Shown piece by piece: positions 32,024 to 44,598 of a stretch of DNA of 64,000 nt. How positions within the stretch are numbered: position 1 is the stretch's first letter; each line of letters opens with the position of its first letter. Both the position numbers and the translations under genes were made by a program. The notes below the pieces were generated by a model. The model ran no database searches. It saw nothing but the letters and a program-made list of their open reading frames with translations, and was not told the DNA's origin. Source of the DNA: Viola odorata (Eukaryota; Streptophyta; Magnoliopsida; Malpighiales; Violaceae); assembly GCA_963691705.1 (NCBI GenBank), contig OY829541.1:34794719-34858718 (forward strand), in the 5' to 3' direction.

Positions 32024-34232
32024 ATGGATTCAGCAGCGGCAGGAGGAGGAGGAGCTCGATTTGAGGAGAAAGATTTTGTAGCATGCTGTGGGAGCACCAA
32101 ATTCGGGAAAGAGATGGCCCTTGCCGCCCCTTTTGGGTCGGTGGAGCAGGCGGTGGTCGCCGCCAGGGACATCTGGTTCAACAACCTCCGCGTCGGTGAC
32201 TGGCTCGAAGCCTTCTCGGCTCATCCTAAGATTGGCCAATCCCCTTCCCAACCTGCATCCGCAACTTCTGCTCAGTTAAGCTCAAATTTACAAGATTTTT
32301 CTTTCTCCTCTTCTTCTTTGTTTTGTAATTGGAATTAGAATTAGAAAATTGGTTGTTAGAATGCACACATTGTTTTCCCTTTCCTTTAGGTGGAGTAAGG
32401 GAGAGCAATCAACTGCTATGGCAACATCCACTGCTTCCACTTTACAGGTTTATACTCTTGCAAGTTATTTATTTTGATATTTCTTTTCATTAATTCATTT
32501 GAAAACCCATTTTTTTGGCCCTTCTCATCCATCACATGCTTTGCAGGAACTATCTGACTGGAATGCTCGCTATCATGACAAGTTTGGGTTTATTTTTATC
32601 ATATGTGCATCTGGCCGGAGTACTGCTGAAATTCTCTCTGAGCTGAAGGTGATTCTTGGCTTCCTAATTCCAGTTCTCTTCAAGTTATCCTCTTTCCTTC
32701 TCGATGCCATGTCGCTCCCTTAGATAAAAAGATTGCTATTGAGGAATTACATGATGTCGGTGAAACGATGACTTCATGGGCTATCTTCTTCATGTCCATA
32801 TTTTTTTGAGCCAATTGTTTACGGTGTTCCCTATCGGAGAAAAAGAAGAGAAGGTTTTACCATCTTTTTCAGCAAATGAGTCTAATACAAAAGACTGAGT
32901 GCCCTTCCTTCATTTGTTTCTCTTATTTTATCTTCACTGGAAATTGCATCACTTTCCTCATCTTCTCTTCTACTGAACTATTGGAATGGAAAGTGAATAA
33001 TTTGGTTGAGATTATTATTTTGTCATCATGCAGAAACGGTACCTAAACAGGCCCATAGTTGAGTTTGAGCTCGCAGCACAGGAACAAATGAAAATTACAG
33101 AACTACGTCTTGGGAAGCTATTTTCAGCTAAAACAGGAGTGAGGGATAGCTGCTCCACGGATTCAATAAAAAAAGCAGATGGTACGTCTACTTTGTTTGT
33201 CTGCTCCTGTGTGGTTTTCTATTCTCATGGAATATGATGTTTACACTTTGCATTTGCAAAGTCTTACATAATCCTCTTCTATGCACTTTCTAACTCTGGT
33301 TTTCTTCATGATGACTTCAATCTTCATTTGCTATCTCCATCCTTTCTCCCACGGAGCAAGTTCATTATGATATTTTTTTCCGGTGCTTTTGTTAGACTCC
33401 TCCATGCCATTACAATAACTTTATGGTGTTTATTCTTGCAAAGGCTTTGGAATAGTTTCCCAATTTCTAACAATTTGTCTTGTGGACACCTATGCAAAGT
33501 TTTGACATGGTTCTGAACTGGATGTCTTTATGAGCTCACATGAACTTAGTCTTGGGAGTTTCTATGGCGTCATGTTTTCGCAACTCAGAATCTCTTTTTG
33601 GGCTTTGTTTGTTGTTCAGTCCTCAACTTGGTTCTTAATTGAGCACGTGATTTGCCTTTCATGAATTTCTGTTTTTAGTTGCAATTGTTTTGAGGAAAAA
33701 CTTTGCAAGACTAATATGTTGCTGAGTGCGTGTCTTTTGTTTCACTTGCTGATTTTTCTTTGGTTAAACACATGAAGATCGTATGAGCATTATTGCAGCA
33801 CATGTAACTGCTTCTCCTGATTCTTCATCTGGAAGTCCCTCTCAACTTCCAAGTAGAAGCCGCCCTCCGATCACAACTCATGTCTTGGATGTTTCTCGGG
33901 GGTCTCCAGCTGCTGGTGTTGAGGTACTCTTAGAAATGTGGAAGGGACCTCAAGCTCGTCCATCATTTGGCAAGGCAGACACTGATAGCTGGGAATTTCA
34001 AGGCTCTTCAACTACAAATACAGATGGGCGAAGTGGTCAGTTGATGAGTATTGTTGATGAATTGAACCCCGGAATATACAGAATAAGTTTCAACACGGGA
34101 AAGTACTGTCCTTCTGGGTTCTTTCCACAGGTTTCTATTGTGTTTGAGACCAGAGAGTCGCAGAAACGGGAACATTTTCACATTCCTCTGCTGTTTTCAC
34201 CGTTCTCTTTCACAACTTACCGAGGCAGCTAG
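32024..34232 (+). CDS. TTL: Bifunctional allantoin synthase TTL (OHCU decarboxylase / HIU hydrolase)
   Basis: The five exons are 32024-32274, 32390-32447, 32547-32648, 33034-33181 and 33778-34232; all GT-AG and phases agree. The N-terminal domain is OHCU decarboxylase (FSAHPKIGQ with the active-site His, SKGEQST with Glu, CASGRS with Arg). The C-terminal domain is the transthyretin-like HIU hydrolase (THVLDVSRGSPAAG, NPGIYRISF), ending in the diagnostic YRGS. In plants this protein converts hydroxyisourate through OHCU to S-allantoin in purine breakdown, in the peroxisome. Exon 5 begins DRMSIIAAHV, placed where Arabidopsis TTL has its internal PTS2 signal, but it fits the consensus imperfectly. 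The right end of MLE1 lies 221 bp upstream, inside the promoter region. Confidence 0.95.
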
Positions 34233-35924
34233 TTCAGTGTATCGGTTTGTTTGAGTCATACTGAAGGTGGCATATTTGAAGGGGATATCACTTGACAACT
34301 TGTGTATTTCGTTGTTAATATCGGTTTCCCATGTTTATTTTGAGGAAGATGCTTTGGAATAGTCCCATTTGGTTCTCTTTTTTCCAAAAATTTAACAACT
34401 AAGAATTTATGGAAGCTACTATATCACAAGGATTGATTTGGTGCAAACTACGGGTGGTAAATGGGTAGACATTTCATGAGTAGATATGGGTAGTATTCGT
34501 AATTTTTTAAATGGGTACATATATCTATTTATACTTATTTAATTTATATTTACCATTAATTTATTTAAATATAATTATTTATTAAAAAAGATTAAAAATT
34601 ATGGTTTTGACCATGTTTGATGATGTGATTATATTTTGAATGTGTATGTTTGATTTTATTATTTAGTATCGGCTTCGATCATTTAACGTTTGGTTCGATC
34701 TGGTTCTATTTTCTTTAGATTTTACAGGGATGGTTTCGATTCTGCCCTGTTTGCTTTTTTTATTTTATTTTCTGAATTCTAATGGCAAAAAAAGTTAAAA
34801 AAATGAATGAATAAATCTGCCTATGAGTCAATCCATTAATAAATTTTCTAAATTCTAATAGGTAAAAATTGGTTAAAAAATAAACCAGGGCTGATTTATG
34901 GGATGATATCAATAAATTTTCTGAATTCTAATACCTTAGGTAATCAAAATAAAGAAAAAGTTTGACGATAATCATCTTCCTCAAGTGAATAACGGAGGAT
35001 AATCTCTTTTCAATGGATCTTATTTCATTCCTCAAGTGCTGGAGCTTCTGCTAGCTATTGAGATTTTTATTAAAATATTTTTATCATTAAATCATAAATG
35101 TATTTGAGAATAAGTTGCTTGCACGTTTTTCCCAAACTTAGAAAGAGAGAAAACTAATTAATTGTAACCCACGTATATCATATGGCTTTCTGTTGGATCC
35201 GACAACTCAAAGTCCGGCCCATGCTTCAATATATAACTGTTGGATAATTTCATATTAGTTTGAAAAATTCTAATGACGTGTAAACCCCTCATGAATAAAA
35301 ATATTTTTTTTCTTAATATTGTGTGAGATCCACGCCACGTCAGTGTATCCACGTCGTCCACCCCAAGAGAGGAGAGCTCTAGGTGTATTTTTTATTTAGA
35401 TTTAATTGGATATCATGTCCAAATCCAATAAACTTCACTTATTTTATTTTAAATGGATACCTACCTATATTTACTCATTTAATAATTAAATAAATTTATT
35501 TAATATCTATACTCAATTAATTAATTGGGTATGTTTGTATAATTAATTACGGGTGTATGTATGCCTTACTGACACCTTAGTGCAAAACCAAGGTTTAGGA
35601 AATAGGCAACAAAAAGAAACTGAAGTGATGCATATCTTTCAGTTTGCAAAAATCTACATCTGCTCCTGCTTTAAAGAGAGTATCAACATGTCACTGTAAG
35701 TACATCCGATACCATAGGCTTGTAAACTATAATGCTTCTTTATATATGAATTTCATCGAGTTCCAGTACAGAGAGGTTCATTCTACCATAAAAGAGTTCT
35801 GAATATTTGACATCAGCTTACATTGGCATGGCAGTAGCTGTTTATGATTTGTAGATGGGATATACAAGTATAGAGAGACAGAAAGAAACATGGTATAGCG
35901 TGACCTCGTGTAGACATTGTCGAT
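34233..35924. other. Intergenic, AT-rich, nothing firm
   Basis: It contains words such as aaatgggtagac and their inverse near 34455 and 35450-35560 that might be arms of an old hAT-type MITE, but no clear ends or duplication could be set. No gene is seen. Confidence 0.35.
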
Positions 35925-38900
35925 CTAGAAGAGCCAATGCTTTTTTCTCGGTACTCTGGTCGGGACATCTGTTGCGAAATACAATCAAAATGATACCTAT
36001 TATTTTCAACAGAACATGAATTGCATCTCAAGTGAAAGAGTGTTGAAGCTACGAATTACCTCCGGTTGCGTATAACGAATTGTAATGCACTTCACACCAG
36101 AAGCTAAGCCAAAGCTCTAGAAACAAGAAACAAAGTATCTGTAAAAACTCAGGCAATAATCAATAAATACAACTCACAGATAAGGAAGAAGATTTCATGA
36201 GAAGTTTTACTTTCAATGAGCATTTTGAAAACAAAGATTGTAAATGGTGATTGCTTTTATTAGTTCATAAACTCTACATTCAGTCAACCATCTTAGCTGA
36301 TTGTGATTCGCTAGTCAAACAGTACATGAAATTCATCCTTCCATATATTTGTTTGGGTATGATGTTTACCATATGCTTCTGTAAAATCCAAACCACATTC
36401 TGGACCATCTCCAATTCTCTGTTTACAAATCATCTATTCCATTTCTAATCAAGTAAAACCTACTTTCGAGCAATAGACGTACAGGTGATTCAAATGAAGC
36501 TACAATTCTTAGTACCTACAAGGAACCTTATCTAACAAAAGAAATGACATTCTGCAAGACCAAAATTGAAGGAAAGACAACATCCCTCCCTCAAAAAGGA
36601 AGATGAAAAAGACCAAGGGATACATCAGAAAACAAAGATCAAAACAAATGTAAGAGGGGGAAATCTCCTTCGGGAAATAGCGAAAAAAGAATGACACCTA
36701 CCTCTGGTAGGATTCTTGTCTTTGGGAATGATCTCTATGTAGCAAGTGTCTCGAAAAGATGTGACTAGACAAATTTTGGCTGCAAACTGAAAACATAGCC
36801 ATGAAAGGTCAGAATTTCACAATCTTTAAACTCATTCACACAGTAACTGGAACAACTGTAAGCAACTACCTAACATCGTGTATTTTAAGAAAATTACAGA
36901 GAAAGTTGACTCTCTACATCACACCTTATGCCCTTTCAAATTGCACCCAAGAACAATACGCATCACAATCCTAAAAATAGCTAAAGCCTCTCTCCAATGA
37001 ATATTGAATGTTAAAACACAGCATGACAAGGATCGATAAGTGTATACTCAAACTAGTCCTAATCTCATTGCTAATAAATAAGAACTCCTATTCCAATGAA
37101 GAATCAAACTTCTAACTAAGGAACAATAACATTGCTATGTTAATAATGAAGACCTAAACAAAACTAAACACTTGAAAGAAATGAGAACCTGCACCATAGA
37201 CTTTTCCAGCAAAAATGAAATGATAAAAGTACCCTTAACTAGCAGTGAGAAACCATGTGATGAGTTTTGAACCAATAAATATTTTCCATGAAACAGCACA
37301 AGTTGGGCTTGTTATTTATGCCTTTTATTTTTCTACAGTAGTCAGTCGATCTAATAAAATAATGAATTCATTCCACTTGTAGCAGGTCCACCATGGTCCG
37401 TGCAGCTCTTTATTCAGGGACTAGATTAAGTATTTTTTTCATGACTGATCCCATACTTCTGAATCCTTTAGATTCATTATCATTAATCAAAGTAGACAGT
37501 GGCGCACCCATATCTCCATAAAAATCAAAAGGTGAAACTAGTGCTAAGATCTTTTTGTAGATCTCAAAAGAAATAGAGAAATTAGAGGTAAATAAATCTC
37601 GACTTACTCGGTCTGCAGCAGCTTGAAGACTAACATGATCTCCCCATTCCCCTGATCTAGAGGGACACAGCATTTCATAGTAATATGAGTTAGAATAAAT
37701 TAAGTATGGTTTGTTGTCTTTTAGATAGAAAACTACTGAGAATCACCACAGATCTTACTTTTTCATCTTCCTCACATAGCGTCTGTACTTCATCGGGACA
37801 TACCCCTCATATAATTTTCTAAACTGCTTCAGCTGGAAAGAAAACAAATAAATAAATATACACACAGTAAAACAACTGAATAAAGCAATAAGAGGACATT
37901 GGAAGTAGACAATTCACCCTATTAGAAAATGAAAACCTGGAAGATCACAAAGGAACATACACATCCATAGCCATACGTCCAGTAGAAGGGATTTGCACAT
38001 TCTATTGCATTAGTGTTAAATACAATCCCCTACGGTACCCTATCTGAGAAAATTTTAATGTCGGATCATGTCCTAACTACGTACAATGTTTCTACTAGTA
38101 TCAGTCTTGGGAAGTTAGAAATGTAGGGGCATCAAAAGAATTCGTCAATGATACCTGCTTTACTACTTCCTTCCTCACATGCTTATGGTGATCTGGACTC
38201 CGGAACAACTGGTCAGCTAATGCCCGAAACTGTTAAACAAGTCAAATCCAACTGTTTATAAGCACAGGTTTCAAGTTTAAAAATAGTTTATTAGTATAAT
38301 TTGAAAATTTTCAATGTGACTCACACAAGATAGAAGCTCTATATAAAGAATAAGGTCCACACACACACGTAATACTAATCACAAAATGCAATTGAAGAAA
38401 ATACCTGACAGTTCCCATCACCCTCAATTTGAAGTTCTGCTAAATCATATGTGGCTAACCTGAATGAAAATATAACTATTGAAGTTTAGAGAAAGCTGAA
38501 GTAAGCTGCAAGAATGCATGCGCCAATAAGATAAACAGGTGTTTTAGGCAAAAAAAGAGAAGGAAAAAAAAACTATTCTTCCGTATATTATGTCAGTGCT
38601 TACACTCTTAAACAATTGGTAAGTCATTGTGCCATAGAAAAGCAAAAATGTGAATACCAATAAGAGGAATGAAAGAAAAACAGAACTTGTATTGATTAAA
38701 TCAAGAATATTATGGCACGAATTGCATAGAATACTACGCAAAATTAAAAGTTAAAAGTAACAAACTTATCACACATGAACCAACGTAGAAAGTACTTAAA
38801 GGATGATTAAATCAGCACCTTTCAGACAGCCGTCCATGATCTAAGGTTGCATCATTCACATCAGGTATGTCACCATTAACCCGGGGAGTGTGCTGCCAAA

Positions 38901-41200
38901 AAGTAGATTAATGGGCATTCATTTATCACAATAAATACCCTTGAGGCTTATGTTTCTCTTTAAAAAGAACAATACAAACTCAAAGGCTTGGTAGACTTGG
39001 CCTACAGCTTAAAGAAACTACACTTGAGTTTAGTTGATTTCTTAGTGAGTGTTTGGCGTTGGGAGTTGGGTACCCAACCCAACTTTTCCCAACCCAAACG
39101 GAGGTTAAAGGTGTTTGGCAAAAAAATTCAACTGGGCTTCTGACAAGGCAAGGCCAATTGGCCTTGCCAACTCCGTCCCTCACGCTGGAGCAAAATGCTC
39201 CAGCCAGCAACCAGCGTGGAACGCTGGTTGCTTCTCTCCCTTTCTTTTTCTTTTTTTTCTCTTTTTCAAATTTAATCAATTTTCTACATCTGAACAAAAT
39301 AAATTAAAAATTACAAAAATATAATCTCTATCTCAAGATAAGTAATTCTATATCCACTTTTCCTATTTTTATTAATTTTTTTCAAATGGATTTTATACTA
39401 AATAAACATATAAATGCATAAATAATAATTAAAATTAATATTTAACTTTTTTCCCTTATACTAATAATTTTTTTATTATTTTTATAAATAAAATATTAAT
39501 TATTTTACATTCCAACCATAGTTTTAAAACCAGTTTACCAAACACCAAAAACAGTTTTTCGTTTCCCCACAGAACTTTTAATAAAAATTTACCAAACAAC
39601 ACACTTCGTTTCCCAGAAATCGTTTTCCCACAGGCCGTTTTCTCACAGACCATTTTCCCACAGAACCGGAACGCCAAACAGACCCTTAATGGAACATATA
39701 TCAGCAATGATGCACAACTTCTGCGTACCATAGACCAAGAAAGAAATTAGAGTGCTTTTTTAGTCTACGTATATGACCCCAACTTTCTAAGCAGCATATA
39801 TCTTCAATCTGAAGATTGAGTCGACGGTAGTTCTACCAGATTGCCTTCCCAAACAACACTTATTTGTGTGTTAATGAGGAAACCACTAATCTAGTAGTCT
39901 TATGAGAACTGTTGAAGCCAAAATATATAATTCCATATAGCTACCTAGAAACTCATACATGTGCGTGGTTTATGAATAGAAACACAGTATCCAAATATGG
40001 GGAGGAACTTACTGGTATGGAACTCAAATGAGAGAGCCTCTTCCCAAGCTTTCCAGCAACTTGCAAATTTTCCTCTTCTGCTAACAGACTTGCAATTGTG
40101 TGGTCATCTTCAGTATCAGGAATGCTGCTGTTGAAACTTGATGTCGAGCTTGCACTTCCACTTGCATTGCTATAGTTTTCAGTCATGCTATATCAACAAC
40201 CACCTAAATAGCTAATATCAACCTGCAAAACAAGCATCATAAAGCATGAAGCTATGCAGACCAAAGAATCGTAGTTGTTCAAACAGTTTGATTGACTAAT
40301 ATAATCTTGCAAACTTGTAAATGTTAAGGGGCAGCAACCTTATGAAGAATGGATTATAGACTAGTACATACCAAAAAAACCATAGACGATTATATAATAG
40401 TTATTTTTATCTCAAAAACTATATGCGTCCCATTTATCACATTCATCAATGTGTTCTTTGATTTTTGCACACAGCTTATTCTTTCATACGTGTTGTTTTT
40501 GGTTGGCAAGTAACAGAGTAAAATGAGAAAATTGTTAACGTTGGCTAAACAAATGCAGAAAAGAGGTCTAACAAATTACAATTTTGCTATCAATTTTTCT
40601 TCACAATTACTCAAACCACTAAATGGACCACAAGCAAGCAAGAATGACAACACACAATTCAAGAACAAAAGAAGAGACAAATCACACAAAGTAGCAACTT
40701 CACACATTTACGAAAACACATATTGTTTCCTAACTTGGGTTGAAGAGTAAGAATATGTGCTTATGATTGTTGGGTTTGTTTTGCATACAATAAAAGCAGC
40801 AAAGACAAGAATGAGTTCAAAGAAAAGTCCAGTTGATCCCATCAAAGGATTTACGACACAAATCAACAACGAAAAGGTCAAATGGTATGTCTCCATCATC
40901 AAATGATGCTAAAAAGTAGCAAGAATGAAAAGATAAGAATGTGCTTATGATTGTTCGGTTTGTTTTGCATACAATAAAAGCAGCAAAGCCAAAAATGAGT
41001 TCAAAGAAAAGTCCAGATGATCCCATCAAAGGATTTACGAGACAAAATCAACAACGAAAAGATCAAATGGTATGTCTCCATCATCAAATGACGCTAGAAA
41101 AAGAAAGAAGAGAACAGAGAGAGACACGTACCCAGATGTGGAATGGAGATGAATTGTTAGTTGATGCTACTGTTTGTTATTAAAGGCGTGCACTTTCTCC
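35925..41200 (-). CDS. OTU-domain deubiquitinase (plant OTU9/10/11 group)
   Basis: Coding exons are 40186-40013, 38892-38819, 38459-38405, 38229-38155, 37832-37759, 37656-37608, 36786-36702, 36116-36060 and 35968-35925. All phases match, giving 228 residues. A 5' UTR intron spans 41131-40223 (exon end 41132, next exon 40222). The OTU fold is complete: QIEGDGNCQFRALADQLF with the catalytic Cys, then YVPMKYRRYVRKM, SGEWGDHVSLQAAADRF, CLVTSFRDTCYIEI and WCEVHYNSLY with the catalytic His. The C-terminus is PTRVPRKKHWLF. The family removes ubiquitin from substrates in cytosol and nucleus. The N-terminus (about 60 residues) is Ser/Asp-rich and disordered. The 38893-40012 intron holds a Tourist-like MITE. 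It looks intact. Assignment within OTU9/10/11 is by recognition. Confidence 0.93.
39045..39685. mobile_element. Tourist-like (PIF/Harbinger) non-autonomous element in an OTU intron
   Basis: The ends GTGAGTGTTTGGCGTT and AACGCCAAACAGACCC are inverted at 13 of 16 positions, flanked by TTA at 39042-39044 and 39686-39688. The 641-bp interior contains a gctccagccagcaacc-rich patch and is related to the element at 63613. No transposase is present. Confidence 0.8.
40742..41098. repeat. Tandem duplication of about 180 bp in the OTU 5' UTR intron
   Basis: The unit containing gtgcttatgattgtt, gcatacaataaaagcagc and ggtatgtctccatcatc occurs twice in direct tandem (about 40745-40925 and 40930-41098) with roughly 93-95% identity by eye. 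It lies within the intron near the promoter and might alter regulation. Confidence 0.85.
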
Positions 41201-43224
41201 CAATAAGATGCTGTAGAACAAGAAACACTTTGTTTTTTGCGCATAAAAGAAGAGAAGATCTCTCTGTATCGTAGTCTTGAAGACGAGAAACCAGCATTCC
41301 CACTACAAACGTTAAATACGTTACTAGCTTAATGGGAAAATAGAAAACAAATTACAAATTACAAATTACGAAACAAAATGAAAACAGAGACACGCTTTCA
41401 ATTTTCACTGACAGACCATGGATAGATGGCGGCTGGATAGATAAACTTTAGATTAGACAAGAGAGCAGAGGAGCCGACTCTTCAATGCGCTGTTTTAACA
41501 AGTCAAAATCTGAGAATTTCATCTGACTTTTTAACTCAGATTAAAGAAAAGAAAACTGTGGTAGTTTCCAAATTTTACAAGATGAGTTATTTTATTTGAC
41601 TTCGGCTTTGTTTGGCCTACGCATTATTATTTAAAAGTAATATTTATCTTTTATTATTTTTTAAACTATATTAATTATTTTATTCACTTTATATTTTTAA
41701 TTTTAATTAATATTTTTATATAAAAAATTACTATTACACAATAATATATTTATAAATTCTTCGATCTTTTATACCTCTTTTAGTCATTTTATAATTTAAT
41801 AGCATTTTAATAGATATTTTAATCAAATACTTTAATAATTTTTACAAGTAGTAAACAATGGGGTCGATTTTGGAAGGGACAAAACGCCTCTTTCTTTCTT
41901 TTCTTTTTCTTTTTTTATTTTCTTTGAAATAATTATTTAATGATTAATTTAGTCCTCATGTTCGTTAAAAAGTTTTAAATAAATTCTTGCATTTATGAAA
42001 TTTCATAATTTTTTCTCTATGTTTGTAAATTTATTCCAATTAACTTTACATAATTACTACTTCTAATGATTTTCATATAATTTGTTGTGAATGATGAATC
42101 ACGTTTCGTGTTTAAAATAGTTTGATTGGTCTTACTTTTATTATAGAAATATACTATAATCAATTGATATAAGATTGAGAAAACATAACTACATTACCTT
42201 AATTATAATAAATATAATTTAACAAGCCGATATAACCTAGACTAATACATAAAAATGTGGCGAAGCATCTCTTGAACTAACTCTAGAGTGAATGTCCAAG
42301 CGTCGAGCAATCCTTCAAAATTTCTTTAAATTAATCATGTTATATTAGTCGATTTAAATAAGAGTGGTTCTATATATTAAGAATTTTTTAACTTCAAAAT
42401 AATGATGAAATATGATTCAACATAACGTCAGTTAAATAAGAATTCAATTTTTGGGTTAAAAGTTAAAACGATTTGTAAAAAAGAAAATAGGAGTACTGTA
42501 TAAAAAATTGGTTAAGAAACGATTTAGTCGTGGCTCCAATTAACCTTGATCAAGGGTCGTAGTTGGTCTCTTAGTTTTCTCTTTATTTGATTATAGCAGA
42601 GATTTTCTCTTGAAAACCAAATTTACATTAAATTTTACAATAAGTTTTAGCTTCTTTTGACAAAAAATTCAATTGAGAAGTAGAATCGAAGTTGGTCCAT
42701 CGATTATTAGAGGTTATGTCACCACTACACCTGTTAATTGTATAGACCGGATCGAGTTTGGGCCTAATTTTGCTAAACCTTTTAAAATTGAGGCGGGCTG
42801 GGTTGGACTTTAAAAATGCCAACTTTTACATATCTCAAGCCTGACCCTCTTACTAAACGCTCCTAAATGGCTGCACGTGGGCCTAACGGGCCTACCCGTT
42901 TAATTTTATATAATTAGAGAAAATGATAATTTTTGTATATCAATCAGAGATCTTTAATTAAAATATTCGCAAAAACTGAATTTCACATGTTCAAAATAAT
43001 AAACTGAATGCTTTAACTTTACAATCTCAATTGATACTCAACCAATAATGACAAATATGTTGTTATTCTCTCTACAACTCATGACCGACTCATGAAACAT
43101 AACAAAATAAAAAAGTATCAAACTCAATAGGATAATCCTGAAATCTAGAGTGATATTGATAATAAAAACTCATGTCACGACTCTACAATTTATTTATTTA
43201 TTTAGAAATTAGAAGTTATCGGAT

Positions 43225-43272
<48 letters not shown>

Positions 43273-43620
43273 CGAATAATTATATGACGAGGATCGGGAC
43301 GACTGAGGGACTAAAATCAGAGAACCCAAGCCTGACCCTTTTACATTGGCAGGCCGGACCGGTTTAGATTGAGCCTAAAATTTAACGGCCCAAATCCTTC
43401 CATTTAGAATAGACCTAGTCGGACCTTACGAATAGCCCATCCAATTAGCAAGTCTAATCACCACCTACCTGCCCAACACGTCTTGAAAAAAAGATTGTTG
43501 AATTTAGCTATGCTATTTTATATTCTTTAGAGGTTTTATATCGGGCTCAATTAGGCTTAAAGTATAGTATTTTTTATTATTATTTGTATTTAACCGTTGT
43601 TTTATTAATACAATTAAATA
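41201..43620. other. Intergenic AT-rich DNA with (TA)n
   Basis: No gene is seen. A (TA)n microsatellite of about 45 bp lies at 43225-43270. Stretches at 42725-42900 and 43330-43460 share ggcc-aacgggcc words in inverted sense and may be the ends of a decayed hAT-type MITE; I could not fix its boundaries. Confidence 0.4.
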
Positions 43621-44309
43621 CTCCTTCCGGTAAAAAATAAATGTCGTTTTAAGTATTTTCACACATATTAAAGTAATGATTGGTTCGGAGAAATCAAGGC
43701 ACTTTATCACTATTGTAATCCTGGGCTGTTACATTATTTACAAAAATGTTATCAGTTAAAATTGTAGTTTTATGGGCTGAAGAAAGAGGGTCAAATTTAT
43801 GGCTTGACTCAGCCCATTTTTAATCATTTACAACAACAATCTAAACCCTAAATCAATCTCCTTCTTCTTTTATTCTCTCAATTCATCAGCCACCCACCCT
43901 CCTCCCTCTGCCTCTACCCATCTCCATCTCTACCTCCTTTATTCTCCGGCCATCATCACCTCCACCTCCGTCTCAATTCGTGCAACTCTCTTCTCCACAC
44001 AGCACCACCGCCTCCAGATTTAGTCTGGTGTGGAGCTCCAAGTCTCCCTCTTCACCTCCTCTCTTCTCTTTCACCACCACCACCTCTAGATCTGTATTGA
44101 TTTTTGATGATTTGTGTTGATTTTTGATGATTTGTATTGATTTGTGATGGAATTAAAATATGGCTGAGCCGAGCTTGAGCCATCGTCGACAGCAAATAGG
44201 CAAGGGCAACAGCAAGAGCGACATCCACATTTTCAGTGTTGGTAGTTAGAAACGACATTTATTTTTGACCTGAAGCTCCAGAAAGACATTTATTGTTGAC
44301 TAAAAAGAG
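43621..44309. mobile_element. Non-autonomous mariner-like element with doubled right TIR
   Basis: The left end CTCCTTCCGGTAAAAAATAA ATGTCGTTTT (two blocks) is flanked by TA at 43619-43620. At the right, aaacgacatttatttttgac (44250-44269) is followed 35 bp later by a second copy, aaagacatttattgttgac (44282-44300), then GAG and TA at 44310-44311. It is 689 bp with a CT-rich interior (43855-44090) and no transposase. Confidence 0.65.
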
Positions 44310-44598
44310 TATTTTCTATAAAAAAAATTGGCATGACACATTTTTTGAACATTTTTTTAACAAAAGTAGGATAGTATCATATTACACTTAATTTATCACG
44401 ATAAATAGTGTGAATTAAGAAAAACTAAACTAAAATAAAATAAACGGGGTGAAGTAACCAAACATAAAATTATGGATTGAAATTAAATATTAAAAAAGAA
44501 ACTAAAACCAAAAAAATTGAGATTTTTTTGTTAAAATTCTATTTTAAACTGTAAACGGTGCTTATAACTTTTGATACTATGTCAAATGAGCACTCAGG

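Noticed and set aside
42725..43465. hAT-type MITE around the (TA)n microsatellite
   Set aside because: Related words occur in inverse orientation, but ends and an 8-bp duplication could not be set.
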